From: Saccopteryx bilineata
Taxonomy: Eukaryota; Chordata; Mammalia; Chiroptera; Emballonuridae
Length of the DNA: 64,000 nucleotides
NCBI RefSeq assembly: GCF_036850765.1
Contig: NC_089490.1
Location: 295,908,982 to 295,972,981 of the forward strand
Reading direction: 5' to 3'
Part shown: piece by piece, positions 11,785 through 24,165 of the stretch
Position numbering within the stretch: the stretch's first letter is position 1
How the letters are laid out: every line of letters starts with the position of its first letter
The notes under the pieces: model-generated
What the model saw: the letters and a program-made list of their open reading frames with translations, nothing else
What the model was told of the DNA's origin: nothing
Database searches by the model: none
Translations under genes and position numbers: made by a program

Positions 11785-11900
11785 TCTGTAAAAGTCATTT
11801 GACAACCTACTATGGGGTCAGGCATAGATCAAGGTGATAGGAATACAGGGATGAAATACACAGACACACACATTGCTCTCTACATATTCTTTCCTCTAGG
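11785..11900 (-). repeat. L2-like fragment
   Basis: CCTACTATGGGGTCAGGCAT, then GATAGGAATACAGGGATGAA, follows the reversed L2 tail order. It is short and diverged. The flanks (11241-11784 and 11901-12284) show only AT-rich unique sequence. Confidence 0.4.
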
Positions 11901-12284
11901 ACTGCCATGATTTAATCTCCTACTATTAATCTTAGTTAGCCTGACTCAACATTTTATACTGAATGACATCCTGATTCTTTAGATCACTTTTCTAGGTCTC
12001 ATCTTCCTGAATTCAATATTTTTCCAAATATGCTATGAATAGATACGGCTCTTTAAAAGAAGTAGATTGTCTCCTACATCTCTTTATAATATACTTATCC
12101 CTTCCTTTTAAAAAAAAAATGTCTCCCTTGACATATTTGATCATTTTTATTGCTTCCCGAGCCATCTAGTCTCAAAAAACTTAACTTTCAATGGCAAATA
12201 CGTCTTATTTGCACATTGGAAAGAAAATGTCTCCTTGTAGTGAGTAAAAAATGGGTTTTATTAAAGCTGTTAACTTTGCTTAGC

Positions 12285-12480
12285 TGGTAACAATGCCTTA
12301 CTTTTACACAGCACTTTTGGAATAAATGTCCTACATTTGACTTACTGTAACTCTCACAAAGCCCCGTGCATTGGCTGTATCATTCCCGTTTCGCAAAGTA
12401 GGGTCATTTGTCCTTAGGTGCCATCACAGGAATTAGAATTACACTCACTTCTCTTAACTCAGCCTTGACCCTGAACCCCA
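12285..12480 (-). repeat. MIR fragment
   Basis: Reversed MIR order: ACACAGCACTTTTGGAATAA, TAACTCTCACAAAGCCCCGTG, then a diverged 'cattttacagatgaggaaac' equivalent. Diverged, so moderate confidence. Confidence 0.45.
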
Positions 12481-12794
12481 TCTTTTCCCCTTTGAATGCA
12501 TCTCCCAATCTCATCCGTTTGAGAGAAATACTAGGAGAACAAAAGGGATCTTTTTTCCTTTGTACAAATTCAGATGAGTTTGGAACTTAAGACATTCTTT
12601 TCTATAAGATCAGGCCAAACGCTCCATGAAGATAAAAAAAGAATCTGAAAAAGCAAAATTCTGCCTATTAACCCTAATTTTACCCAATTGATTCCTATTA
12701 TAAAATTGGAACAGGCTTCCCAAGGGAAAATATTGCCAAGAAATTAAAAACTCCACCCAAGACTGCAAAAGCTCTCATTGATTATATAATAACG

Positions 12795-12865
12795 ATCTTG
12801 ACAATATTGATATTTCAATATATTTGAAGATATTTTAATATCTTGACAATATTGATATTTCAATA
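12795..12865. repeat. 26-bp direct repeat, period 45 bp
   Basis: The 26-base unit beginning ATCTTGACAATATTGATATT occurs exactly at 12795-12820 and 12840-12865. The unit and spacer also contain short self-complementary ATATTGAAATAT-type words. Confidence 0.9.
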
Positions 12866-13160
12866 ACACAAATATCGACTTGTGCTATGCCCTTTGTAGG
12901 GTGGCAATGCCCGACGGCAGGAGAGGAAAAAGAAAGGAATTGGAACTTCCTGTTGCTCTTTAGGCGTTTCAGACGCCATGACCACAGGAGGAGGGAGAAG
13001 GGAGAGCCTGCCTGCCCAGGAGCACCCGCTGAATCCAGATGCCTACCCCAATAGCGTGGTGTCTGTTATGTCTCTGGAAAACCCAACTGCCCACTTAGGT
13101 GGTAGGGCAGAGTAGTAGCTACAAAGCTTTGCTAACAGACTAAACTTAATGTATTTTCTA

Positions 13161-13410
13161 TACTGGTCACAAAAATTAGGGAATATTTCAAAATGAACAT
13201 GAAGCGATTAAAAAAAAGAAGCATTTGATTTTTTTTTTTTTATTAAAGAAGAACATCAGAAAAGCAAACGACAAGTCAAAGAAAGTTGTTCGATTATACC
13301 AATGAGATGCAAAACCAACTTTTATTTCATTGGCGAGAGTACACTATACAAAAGGCTGAAAGTACTGAGGTATCTGCACGTTCCCTGGCCCTTTATTTTT
13401 GTGAGCAGTG
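13161..13410. mobile_element. complete Tc1/mariner-like MITE, 250 bp
   Basis: The element is flanked by TA on both sides (13159-13160 and 13411-13412). Its ends are inverted: TACTGGTCACAAAAATTAGG on the left, and on the right the reverse complement CACTGCTCACAAAAATAAAG. It has no transposase. A second copy is cut by the window start (1-128). TA duplication plus short inverted ends is the mariner superfamily signature; the exact subfamily is not known to me. Confidence 0.75.
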
Positions 13411-13412
13411 TA

Positions 13413-15879
13413 TGTATTTCTACCACTGAACTCAATTTAAGTTCTGAACCCTGATTCCTAAGAGCACCAGAAACTCAACTTGAGTCGTTTAGAGTTTCTT
13501 TTCACAAACTTTCCCTGATATTACAGCAAGGTTTTCAGGGGCTAAGGTTGCAAACAGTCAGTGTCTGAGGGAAGATGGGCACGGTCAGAGCTTACAGCTG
13601 GCCTGCCAAGGGAGTTAGAAGAGTAGACGGATTCCGGGGAAAAATACGATAATTCTTTGAACCCTCCCTGTCTATCCTCTCAGCCATCACAAAATGGGGA
13701 GGCTGAAGTTTATTGATCTGAAGTATTTTATGTCATTGTCATTATTTCTCATTCTTAGAATGTCAGGAGCAAAAGCTTAGGAAAGACACCTGATTCTGTC
13801 CTGATTTATGGCTTTGCTGAGATTCAGAAAGCTGAAAGTTACTGCAGAATGCCATTATTTCGAATTTAATGCAAACTTATCACCATTCTCTTATGCTTTA
13901 CTCTGTCAAGCTTTATAACAAGTATCCATTTATAGTATTAAAATATATTAAATAAGTATGTTAAGACTGAACCAGTCTTCAACTTCTGAACCTCTCTTTT
14001 GTGCTGAGAACTTTATTTCACACGTAAAATACATTTTTCTTTATCATAAATTAAGAAGGTGACAAAGTGTTTTCTGATTTGTGAATACATTTATATAAAA
14101 AACTCTTGCAAAGTTACCAAAATTAAAATGGAATATATATTGAACAAATAAATTGTATTGAACAATAAACGTATTCAATCCAGACTGCTCAGTTCCCTTT
14201 GGATCCAAAGAAATATATCTACCTGACAAGAATTTGGCAAAATGACACCAAGATTCAAATGATAGCTCTGAAGTGAGAGAAGGTCGTATGGTAGATTGCC
14301 TTTGGCATTAAGACTTGAGCTGGGCTTGGGCAGGAGCGTTAGAAGCTGCAGCAAAGAGCCTGCATACTTCTGTAACATGCAAATTTCTGGCTCCCACTCC
14401 CCGACATAACCAGGGCCGTTCTATGTACTACACGGGCTGCAGGCATCCCCAACTCTGGAGGCTCCACTTTCAGGATTTTAAACATATTAAAATGTACCCA
14501 CACTTATAGACGTGAATCAAGTTGTAGTTTGCTGCTTTACATAACACAGTTATACGAACCCTTAGGCTTTTATTGATTTTGTCTTTGCAATTTTCCTTCT
14601 GTATTTTGAAGCCCCCTTTTTTTTTTATTTTGGCTTTTCTTTGGCTGTAGCTCATCCGAGAGTAAATAGGTACTAGTGCGTATTGTGCATAATGAATTCA
14701 GACATAACAGAGAAAATAAGAGTGGGATTTGGAAATCTGCATTTATAGCAGGTTTCCTGGTGATTTTTATGCACACCAGAGTTTGAGATACAAGCAAAGT
14801 TACTGAGGTAGCAAAGGCAAAGGCATGCTCACGGTGCTGTGGACAGATCAGTTAGACTAGCAAAGAAGGTTCTGAGAGGGATCAGGAGGGATGAAAGGTC
14901 TACAATTTTACACATGCCTTCCAACTTCCCTTTACCTGTTGCATGCAAAGCATGCTGGCTTCTCTAGCAAACGATAAGGGGATTGAAACAGGTGCCCTCC
15001 CTAGAAAAGGTGGAAAGTTTCCAATTAAAATACCAGGAGTAGTTCCTACACATTTACCCCAAACCTCAGGTGAAGCTCTCCACTCTCCCACCTTCTTTTC
15101 ACAACTTTCTAGCTATTTTCCCTGCATGTGTCAGTCAATAAGTAAATAATTAAAATCTCTCCAGAGTTGATTCACCAGTCTTCCGACGACGCATTTGCTT
15201 CTACCTCTCATTTTAAAGTCAGCTTCGTTCCTCTCTGAGTCTCAGCTAGGGAACTCCTCCTCTCCCAGGGCCCAATCAGAGTTCCACTTTAATTAGCTTA
15301 ATTGGAAGAAGACACAACCGTATTTCCAATTAGAGTTCTAAATGAGCTATTAGAACAGACTATTTTTGTCTTCTCAGAGAAAGCTCTCCTAATAGTCATT
15401 TTCTTAAAGGTAAAAATCCTTAAAGATGGAGGGTGAGCACAATCAGATCAATTACTGCTATTAACCATCCTTCAAAGGGAAGTGGGATCTTTTCACTTAG
15501 GTGATTTGGAAATAAGCCACTTATTCATTCTTTTCATAAATTTAATTTTTTATTAAATTAATATATATATTATCTAAAATGCCAAATAATTCTACAAAAC
15601 TTAGCAAAATCTTCCCATCCCCCCCCCCCATTCACACACCCAGAGTTAATGCCCTTCAACTATTCCAGATAGTTCTTCTTGTATTTATTTCCATATTTCT
15701 AAGTAATGCTGATCTTAGGTTGGATCATAAGAAAGTTTCATTGTTGTGGGTAAAAAGTGGTCAGTATCAATAATTTCAGATGGTTCAACTTAATACTACT
15801 GTTTCTTAGGTTTACAGTTTTGAACATTACTATTGACTTTCCACTATAGAGAGTAAGGATTTAGATTTACTACACCACC

Positions 15880-15914
<35 letters not shown>

Positions 15915-16317
15915 ATTTCACCCTCATCCTTCTAATATAGTTATAGCACAATTGGTAATTGAGAGTTTACATTATTATCCTATGCATATATTGCTCATAG
16001 TTGAGCAATATTTTGCTTCCTTTCTTATTCAGCTGTTTTTTCCTGAAATTAATAATTGCTTAGTGTTTTTTTAACTTGCTTATTTTCCTATATATCTATC
16101 ATAATTCAGCCACGGATTTCCCAACAAGCTTCTTAAATTCTTCTCTACCGTATAGGTAATCTCTATCAGTTTTCTTTTGCTTGCAAAGCACTTTAGAAAC
16201 GCTCCATCTCTCTGATGTCATGAATAATTTTTTAAAACATTTTCTTCTCTCCACAGTGCTTATCATTATTTTTTTTCTTAATTTCTTTTCTCTGTTTGCT
16301 TTGGTCTTTGTCACATT
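13413..16317. other. intergenic, no gene recognised
   Basis: I see no coding exon or RNA gene here. A (C)n run lies at 15620-15629 and a (CA)n microsatellite at 15880-15912. Between about 15220 and 15420 there is an unusual concentration of homeodomain-type ATTA cores (see findings). Otherwise the sequence is AT-rich and apparently unique. Confidence 0.6.
15880..15912. repeat. (CA)n microsatellite
   Basis: Uninterrupted AC/CA run in intergenic DNA. Confidence 0.95.
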
Positions 16318-16330
16318 AGAAGTCTTCCTT

Positions 16331-16691
16331 GCCTGACCAGGAGGTGGCGCAGTGGATAGAGCGTCGGACTGGGATGTGGAGGACCCAGGTTCAAGACTCC
16401 GAGGTTGCCAGCATGAGTGCGGGCTCATCTGGTTTGAGCAAAGCTCACCAGCTTGGACCCAAGGTCGCTGGGCTCCAGCAAGGGGTTACTCGTCTGCTGA
16501 AGGCCCACAGCCAAGGCACATATGAGAAAGCAATCACTGAACAACTAAGGTGTCGTAACGAAAAACTGATGATTGATGCTTCTCATCTCTCTCCGTTCCT
16601 GTCTGGTCTGTCTCTATCCCTCTCTCTGACTCTCTCTCTCTGTCTCTGTAAAAAAAAAACAAAAAATAAAAATAAAAAAGGAAGAAGAAGA
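16331..16691 (+). mobile_element. tRNA-headed bat-type SINE ('GTGGCGCAGTGGATAGAGC' subfamily)
   Basis: It starts CCTGACCAGGAGGTGGCGCAG with a pol III A box (GTGGCGCAGTGGATAGAG) and a degenerate B box (GGTTCAAGACTCC). A body containing GAGAAAGCAATCACTGAACA, a (TCTC)n tract and an A-rich tail follow. Target duplications are AGAAGTCTTCCT (16318-16329) and AGAAATCTTCCT (16692-16703), one mismatch. The long body distinguishes it from the copies at 49.6 and 52.1 kb. Confidence 0.85.
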
Positions 16692-16703
16692 AGAAATCTT
16701 CCT

Positions 16704-17729
16704 CAAATGTCTGGCGACCATTAGCTGTCTATTCATAGTTCACAGTGAGGTCCTGAAAAGCCAAGAAGCTCTATGTGTCAGCTAATGGGCCTCACCATAG
16801 GGTGGTTGAAGAAAACTGATGTTTTCACTGGAGCACCCAAATGTCGGAATTTATAAATCTTTTGTCCTGCATCAATCAGTTTCCACCAGGAGGACTCCTC
16901 CAGTCTCCTCCAGGTAGCATTAAGGTCCAAGTTTGTGTTCAAGACCATGAATTTGTAGTAGCTCCAATCACTAGCCAGATGGATTAAGGTTTGAATTATC
17001 TCCTTTTATTTCCAAATGCTAAAGGATGTAACGTAATATGAAGCCATGCACCTTTCCATCAATCTTGTAAACTACATAGAAAATTTAGGGAAAAGAGTAA
17101 TACTGTACTTTATAGAACAATTCAGTGACATAATTCAGCAGTGTTAAAATTTCATTCTCTTGACAACTTAGCTCACAATTTGAAAGGTCATGTTTCTTTG
17201 TTAAAAAAAGAAAGAAAGAAAGAAAAGAAAACTTTTAAATGATTCTCTTAAGCAACCCACTGGATTATTGTTGCTCCCTTTGTTTTGAAGGCTATTCATT
17301 AGGGGCTTAGAGAATGAGTAGCTCCAACATACAAAATCTCCCCTCCTAATCATGGGGTCTCAATGACACATTGCATTAACACCTTTTGCTTTAAATCTGT
17401 ATAATTAGCTCAGAAAATATGACCCTTATAATTAAATCAGGCTGATTTCATTTTACTTAGAAATTTTTTAAGCCATTGATGTTCAGGTTATCTGTCCTCT
17501 ATCAAATATAGTCTAAATCCACTTCTTTCATACAAGAGTCTTTTTAAAATTCTCCTTGATTATTGGTAATATATAATGTATCTTTGACGGGACAAAGTTG
17601 TTAAGCTTTGCCTGGTCATGCTGCTACTATACACAAAGAATAACTTCCAACATCATTTACAGTAATCAGTCCTCTTTATTTCTGCTTTGTTGGTAAAACC
17701 CTCTAGGAAATGATACACACACGGACCAT
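16704..17729. other. intergenic, no gene recognised
   Basis: AT-rich unique sequence. A short (GAAA)n run lies at about 17203-17232. No exon, RNA gene or clear repeat seen. Confidence 0.55.
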
Positions 17730-17825
17730 ATAATACGTTTCACATGTTTGCTATCCATTAGTGTACCTGCTGCGTTATGTACACAACAGGTTCTCAATGA
17801 ATATTTACTGAATACCTAAATGAGT
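17730..17825 (+). repeat. L2 tail fragment
   Basis: ACAGGTTCTCAATGAATATT, then TACTGAATACCTAAATGAGTGAA, matches the diverged L2 3' tail. Confidence 0.5.
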
Positions 17826-19154
17826 GAATTTTCATATCTTTGAAGAAGACTTACTCTTTAATATTTATTCTTCAGGAATGTCAAGCTGTGTCTAACATAA
17901 TCAAATGTGACAATTGTAATATTTTCCTAAGCTTTTGTACCTTCAATTTTACATGCTTCCACATTCACTTTCAGACAGCAAGTACAGAAAAGCATCTTTT
18001 TCATGCTTGCAATGATCCCACATAGTCAAGATTCTCAGTGTGGAGCTATCACACACATTGTCCTTAAAATCCCCAGGTACAATATTGGATGGTGACTCAG
18101 GAAAAGACATTAATTTTTTTTTTTTTTTTTTTAGTGTTGCACATTGCAGCTGAGCTTCTTAATCAGGAGAAAAGAGGCTAATACCTGGGGGAAAGCATTG
18201 AACACACATTGAAAGGCAATGCTCGTCTGTTCTGAATACATGATAACGGAGAGGGGGCGCGCTGCTGAGCGAGCAGCGTGTTCAGGATAATAGTGTGGAC
18301 CAGAGGCAAAGCCTCCACAATCAAAACCGAGGAGAAAATGTTTCACCCAGCAGCTTTGGAAATGTGTTTGCTTGTTTGTTTGTTTTTTAATTTTAAAAGT
18401 TAGGTAATTTTTAAGAGTCTGGATTAAGACTGCATTCTAAAAATTTGGCTCTTTTTAGGAAGAAAACATTGTTTTCTGAATTTGGCTACTTATATCGATT
18501 GGTCTATTGTTGGAGTGAGGCTATTACAAGGTGAGATAACTGAGGCATAGCACCAGAAACTTCAGGCCAGGAAAAAAATGTCAAATCACTGGTTTAAACA
18601 AAAATAATGATTTCCCAAATGAGGGCCAATGAAATAGATGACTTTTCTTTCGCATATAAAAGCTATTTTTTAAAGTTTACTCACAATGTCCCAACCATTC
18701 AAGACATTTTTTGTGGGTTTTGCTTTCAGCACAGTCTTGTCCAACTTTGTTCCTGCAACCATTTATTCAACTGTTACTAACCATCGTGCACCTACACCAC
18801 GCAAAGTTCTCTGCAAAGCCATGTTAGAGATAAAAAGAAAGACGGCCTCTTATTTATCCTGGAAGAGTTGTTAAATATTTTCATGCTGAGCATGGCTCAG
18901 CGTTGTTCATTAAAAATGGTTGCATATACTCTCACCAGTTAGAAGAAAAAAATTACTTGATTTCTCTAGCTATTTTACCTCTAATGGATGTTTTTCTAAC
19001 TGTGATGTGGCTTGAAATTAATAGGCTTCCTTTCCATTTGCAGAATTAGATCCATTGAATGATGCTTCCAAAGTATTTCAAAGTCTTCTACTTTGCATTA
19101 TTTTACATAGAATGAGGAAAGAAAAACGGTTTACAAAAAGTATTTTTTCTAAAT
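17826..19154. other. intergenic, no gene recognised
   Basis: No repeat or exon is clear. A poly(T) run lies at 18115-18132. The segment 18130-18360 is less AT-rich, has CpGs (GGGGGCGCGCTGCTGAGCGAG) and may be a conserved noncoding element; this needs an alignment. Confidence 0.5.
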
Positions 19155-19318
19155 GAGGGTGATAAATAGTGACAGAAGGAGACCTGACTTGGGGTGGTGA
19201 ACACACAATACAATATACTGATCATGTGTTATAGAACAGTACACCTGAAACCTATATAATTTTATTCAGTGTCACCTCAATAAATTCAGTAAATAAATTT
19301 TAATAAAATAAATAAATG
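19155..19318 (+). mobile_element. 5'-truncated L1 3' end
   Basis: GGTGGTGAACACACAATACA, then ACACCTGAAACCTATATAAT, TGTCACCTCAATAAATTCAG and an A-rich tail are the terminal sequence of a laurasiatherian L1 3' UTR. A second fragment with the same sequence lies at 20106. Confidence 0.75.
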
Positions 19319-20105
19319 TTCTATACATTATGATTAAGAAGATAACAACAATTTCTAATACTATTACCGTTGTTGTTTTGCCCCCACTGGAGCTCATAGC
19401 CCTTCTGGCATTCGCTTTTAGGGCTTACTAACAGGTGAGTGGGCTAGCTATGTAGTGACTTAGTTATTTGTTCTTTTTCTACCCACTTGAGAAATCTGAG
19501 GGGGAAAGTATTTCCCCATTTGTAGGAAAACTTTAAAACTAGAATAATAGTTCAAATGACCAGTATCGTTCCTTTATCATATGTCATAAAGTTAGAAGGA
19601 AAATTATTATAAAAATGAAATAGTCAAGCACTTTATTGATGTAAAATAGTGTTTGATATAGCTAATATGTATAATATAATCATTTGATGTGTATTTCTGA
19701 TTATTAGCTTATTTCTATATTTCCTATGGAGAAAGACCTTATGTGGTATTTTTAGATAATTTTCAAATTTGGAACAAAACAATATACCTTAAATGTGTCA
19801 ACAGAGCAGGTTTTTATTATAACTTTCATAGTATTCATTTGATTAGACAAAATTATGTTACCAACAGATCTGCCTCAAATATTTTTCTCAAGTATCAAAA
19901 TAACTTGTAATTAAGGAGCATACTTAATTATTACAGTTCATCAATCTTTGAGAATGCAGGTTATATCTGTAAAACCAAGTATGATAAAACATATGAACAA
20001 AAATACAGTATACAAAACCCTGAATTTTTAAAAATTAGTTTGCTATTTTTGAATTGCCTATTTTGAGTCAGATACTCCCTGGAAATAGATAAAGTGAATG
20101 ACTTA
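19319..20105. other. intergenic, no gene recognised
   Basis: AT-rich unique sequence; nothing further seen. Confidence 0.5.
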
Positions 20106-20234
20106 ATGAGGTGGTGAACACACAATACAGTGTACAGATGAGTGTTGTAGAACTGTGCACCTGAAACCTGTATGATTTTGTTAAACAGTGTCACCACAAC
20201 AAATTCAGTAAAAAGGAAAAAAAAAAGAAAAAAC
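20106..20234 (+). mobile_element. very short L1 3' end insertion
   Basis: It contains GAGGTGGTGAACACACAATA, ACCTGAAACCTGTATGATTT, TGTCACCACAACAAATTCAG and an A-rich tail. Target duplications TGAATGACT lie at 20095-20103 and 20235-20243. The insertion is only about 125 bp, a strongly 5'-truncated retrotransposition event. Confidence 0.8.
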
Positions 20235-20243
20235 TGAATGACT

Positions 20244-20878
20244 ATAAGATGTGTACTAGCTGGTTGGAGAAACAAACAGGTAAACCAGTGAATACAGTAC
20301 AGCCATCTTGTCATCACCTTCGAGACATCTGCTTAGCCCTGATTACCTGAGAACTGACAGTCCCACCCCAGCACCACTGGAGTCTCCTGGCCATAGCTGG
20401 TTAGACAAATGCTTTTGGTAGTTCAAGTTTTGTTTCTGTTACTTACCCAAATAAAATGGTACTAAGAAAACTACGAAAGTAGTAGTTTGTGGTTTAACGG
20501 TCAGGTCCCAGAGTTCCTTATTCAAACATCAACATGCTGGTGGCAGAGGGAAGTCCACCCTACTGTGGCACCTCCAACCTAGAGGAGATGCTGTGATGGA
20601 GAAGTAGAGCTGGCTCTGGAGGATCATGTCCAAAGCACCACAGGTGGACAAAGACCCTAAGCTACAAGCCACCAGAGCAATAATAGTCCCACAAGGGGGC
20701 CTGCCCACTGCAGCACGTTCTCTGAGAAGGACACCTCTTTCCACTTCCTCCCTTAGCCACTTGCACCGGTGAAAGGCTGCTACTTCAGGCGCAGGTGAAA
20801 TGAGTTCTGGTGTCTGTCACCTCATAGTCTACAGAGGGCAGATAACTTTAGGCAGCAGTGAAAAATAATTGCTTTAAC
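20244..20878. other. intergenic, no gene recognised
   Basis: Moderate GC, no exon or named repeat recognised. The part near 20540-20830 is GC-richer than the surroundings. Confidence 0.5.
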
Positions 20879-21406
20879 AACCTAAATGCCCGTCAGTAGA
20901 GGAGTGGATAAAAAAGAAATAGAACATATATACAATGGAATATTACTCAACCATAAAAAAGAATGAGATCTTACCATTTGTGACAACATGGATGGACCTA
21001 GAAAGCATTATGCTCAGTGAAATGAGTCAGACAGAGAAAGAATAGTACCATATGATTTCACTTATGTGCAGAATGTAAAGAAGAAAATAAATGAACAAAC
21101 AAAACAGAAACAGACTCACAGATACAGAGAACAGACTGATGGTTGCCAGAGGGGAGGGTTGGGGGACTGGGTGAAACAGATAAAGGGATTAAGAAGCACA
21201 AATCGGCAGATACAAAATAGCCACAGGGATGTAAAATGCAGGAAAGGGAATACAGTCAATAATATTGTAATAATATGGATGGTGTCAGTTGGGTACTAGA
21301 CTTATGGGGGGATCACATCATAGATTATATGATTGTCTAACCACTATGCTGTACACATGAAACTAATATAAAATACTATTGAATGTCAAATGTAATTGAA
21401 AAAGAA
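20879..21406 (+). mobile_element. 5'-truncated L1, end of ORF2 plus 3' UTR
   Basis: TACAATGGAATATTACTCAA, CATGGATGGACCTAGAAAGC and CATATGATTTCACTTATGTG are hallmark words of the C-terminal part of L1 ORF2. A 3' UTR ending in an A-rich tail follows. The frame is broken by stops. A 7-base duplication (ATTGCTT) flanks it. It cannot be active. Confidence 0.85.
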
Positions 21407-22139
21407 AAAGCATTGCTTCAGGATGAAGAACGCTTCTTGGAGTAAAAAATACCAGGGATGGTTGCAGCAGCTGACTGTCGTGCCTTATGCTAAGTGCCCT
21501 GCTCCTCGGCGCTTGTGAGGGTGTTCTTCAGGGGAAGGTGGTCCATTTCACATACCAAGGCAGGCCATGCTGTTCCAGGCCTGAGACACCAGCCCTTTCC
21601 ATTCCCAAATAACCGCATCTCAGGGCAAGAGCAGACTCCAGATTAACCAGATCAAGGCCATTTCAGTAGCGGCTAATAGTCTAGAACCATCATCCTGTTG
21701 CCTTAACCTTCTACATCTCTCTCTGGACTGAAACTAGTGTTTTATGAAAAGCCTGTTGTCCTTCCCTATCATTAGACATTCATTGGGTCAAGCCTGTAAA
21801 CCCCAAGTTCATCCAAAACCCAGGTTTCAGAAGAGATAGAAGAATGATTAACCATCTTTCTCAGACAACTCTATGCAAATTGCCCAATCTCTGCACCAAA
21901 GCTGGTCATACACTAAAATAACAATAAAGATTGAGTTATACATTTGAACCTGAACTAGGCCCTGTCTAATGCACATCTGCATGACCTTGGTCTAAGTCTA
22001 GGGTTTCTGCCTGCTGGGAAAGTGGTTATCAGGGTCTGTTAATGATGAAGGGAAGAAAGCCTCTATTAAGGCACCCAGCTATCTAAGTATGAAGAGGGCT
22101 GTGTGCAAGAAGTGTCCGTATCTAACTTATAAAACACTT
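21407..22139. other. intergenic, no gene recognised
   Basis: Unique-looking sequence; no exon, RNA gene or clear repeat. Confidence 0.5.
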
Positions 22140-22660
22140 TCTGGAAGGCATGATGTTTGGATTGAGTTTTAAGGATGGATAGCAATTTTCCAGATGGAAT
22201 TGGAAGTAGCCTTTCAAGCACAAAGTGATAAAAAAAAATGCTTTATTATAGCAAAGGCAAGGAATTTAATATGAATAGAGCCAATAATGTGAGAGAATTT
22301 CAAGCTGGAAATACTATGCCAGCGAGTTTGAATTTTCTGCTGAAGTCTAGCGGATGTCCTTGAAGGCGCTGAAATAAAAGAGTGACATAATCAAATTAGG
22401 GATTCAGAAACTTCAGAGCAAGAGCAATGTAAAGAATTGAGTAAAGCCCTGAGTTAGGAGGCTATTACACTAATTTAATCAAGAAAGTAACGAAGTTTTC
22501 TAAATCAGACGATTCAGTGAGAATAAGAAATAGGAGAGACATTTTGGATGGCCATGTAACAGAATGCGTTGACTAACTGAAGGTAAGGAACAGAGAAAAG
22601 TGGAGGCAAGGGTGGACACCAGCTCTTTCTATGACTGCAAGGACAACTGGCAGGTATGGA
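22140..22660 (-). repeat. L2 LINE 3' UTR
   Basis: The order TTTGGATTGAGTTTTAAGGA, GAGTGACATAATCAAATTAG, GTTAGGAGGCTATTACACTA is a diverged reverse complement of the L2 3' UTR. Strongly diverged and partly deleted. Confidence 0.65.
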
Positions 22661-22787
22661 GGAAAAGTCAACACACTATTTTGGTTTATCTGCTCTTTGC
22701 AAAAGTGTAGTAATATTCTCTAGCCTCTTCCATCCACAATTGATCATCAGCTATTTCTCTGGACACTAAGCTAGTGAACAATGTTTG

Positions 22788-23301
22788 TGTATTAGTTTTT
22801 TAGTGCTGTGTAAAAATTACTGCAGCCTTGGTGACTTAACACCCACTTATTAGCTCAGAGTTCTATAGGTCAGAAGCCTGCCATGGCACGTCTACTTGCT
22901 CTCTGCCCAGGACTTTACAAGACTGAAATCAGCTGTCAACTGGGTTGGGCTCCTTTATGGAGGCTCTGGGGGATAACCTGCTTCCATTTTCATTTGTTGG
23001 CAGAATCCAGTTCCTTGCGGCTGTAGGACTGAAGCCCCGATTATGTGCTGGCTGTCCGCCAAAGGCTTCTAGAAACCACCTGCCTTCCTGACATATGGCC
23101 CCTTCCATCTTCAGTCCTCATGCTTTGAATCTCTCTGACTTCCCACTTCTGCCACCAACCAGAGAAAAGTCTACTTTCAAAGTGCTCATGTGATTAGGCA
23201 TATCGAGATAATGTCCCATTTGGCATATAACATAACACAAACATGACTGTAATACAAGGGGACAAAGGTCATGGGAGCCATTTTAAAAATCTGCTTACAC
23301 A
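22788..23301 (-). mobile_element. MLT1 (MaLR) solo LTR
   Basis: Read on +, it starts TGTATTAG with AGTGCTGTGTAAAAATTACT and GTGACTTAACACCC and continues GTTCTATAGGTCAGAAGCC. It ends near CCATTTTAAAAATCTGCTTACACA. This is the reversed MLT1 LTR order, fairly diverged. No internal region remains. Confidence 0.7.
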
Positions 23302-24079
23302 TCTTATAAGAATGGAACTAAAAGAAGTGATTCTCCTCTAAGATCACGGTAGTACAAAGAGGAGTTTTAAGATTGGAGTAGAGAGTTGAATAAAAAGCCA
23401 AAATCAGAGAGTCAAATGGAGAAGTCAAAGGGTCCCCAAGGAGAATGTCTAAAACCAGAACGTGATACAAGGATATGAACCCAGAAAAATAAGTGCCAAG
23501 AATATAAGAATCCAATGAGTCGAGAGAAAATGAAAAATGGAACTCTAGATAAAATACAAAGATGTCTAACCTTCCTCCTGGAAACTTGTTACAATGACAC
23601 AATGCTTTTAAAAATCATGAAAAATTTATCCCAACACTTGATCTAGGGACACTTCCTCCACATGGCTTAACTTTAAAGAGACACAGTAGAGATGAAACCA
23701 AATGAACATAAGTAAAGGAAGTTTGAAGCCTGGGTGCTGAAGAAAAGAATGAACCATAGAGCAAGCAGGAAATACGTTACAAGGAACCAGAATCATTTGG
23801 AAGCAAATGTTCTGGGAGCCGAAGAGCATGGGCCAACCAGCCCCACAGAGAGTTGGACAGCAGGTGGGCTGGAGAACAAGATGAGTAGAAGGAACAGGAA
23901 AGGCACAACTCCTTGGCTTGTGCCAAAAGTACAGGTCTGATTACACCAAAAACTAGGTATATGTATTTGGCTCCTGAAAGACAGCAGAGATATAGATAAA
24001 TGGAATTTATATAGACATAGAATTTCTGAAAGAAAGACTAGAACAAATGGAATACAAACAAGGCTCAAAACAATAGCAC
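23302..24079. other. intergenic, no gene recognised
   Basis: Purine-rich unique sequence on +; no frame resembles a known protein. Confidence 0.45.
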
Positions 24080-24165
24080 AATAGCTAGTATGTACTGAGA
24101 AGTTAGGTACTGTGTTCCAGGTACTATGCTGAGCACTGAACATATGCCATCACTACTTGTTCATG
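24080..24165 (-). repeat. MIR or L2 fragment
   Basis: TACTGTGTTCCAGGTACTAT, then GCTGAGCACTGAACATATGC, is a short reversed tail-like motif. Too short to separate MIR from L2. Confidence 0.4.
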
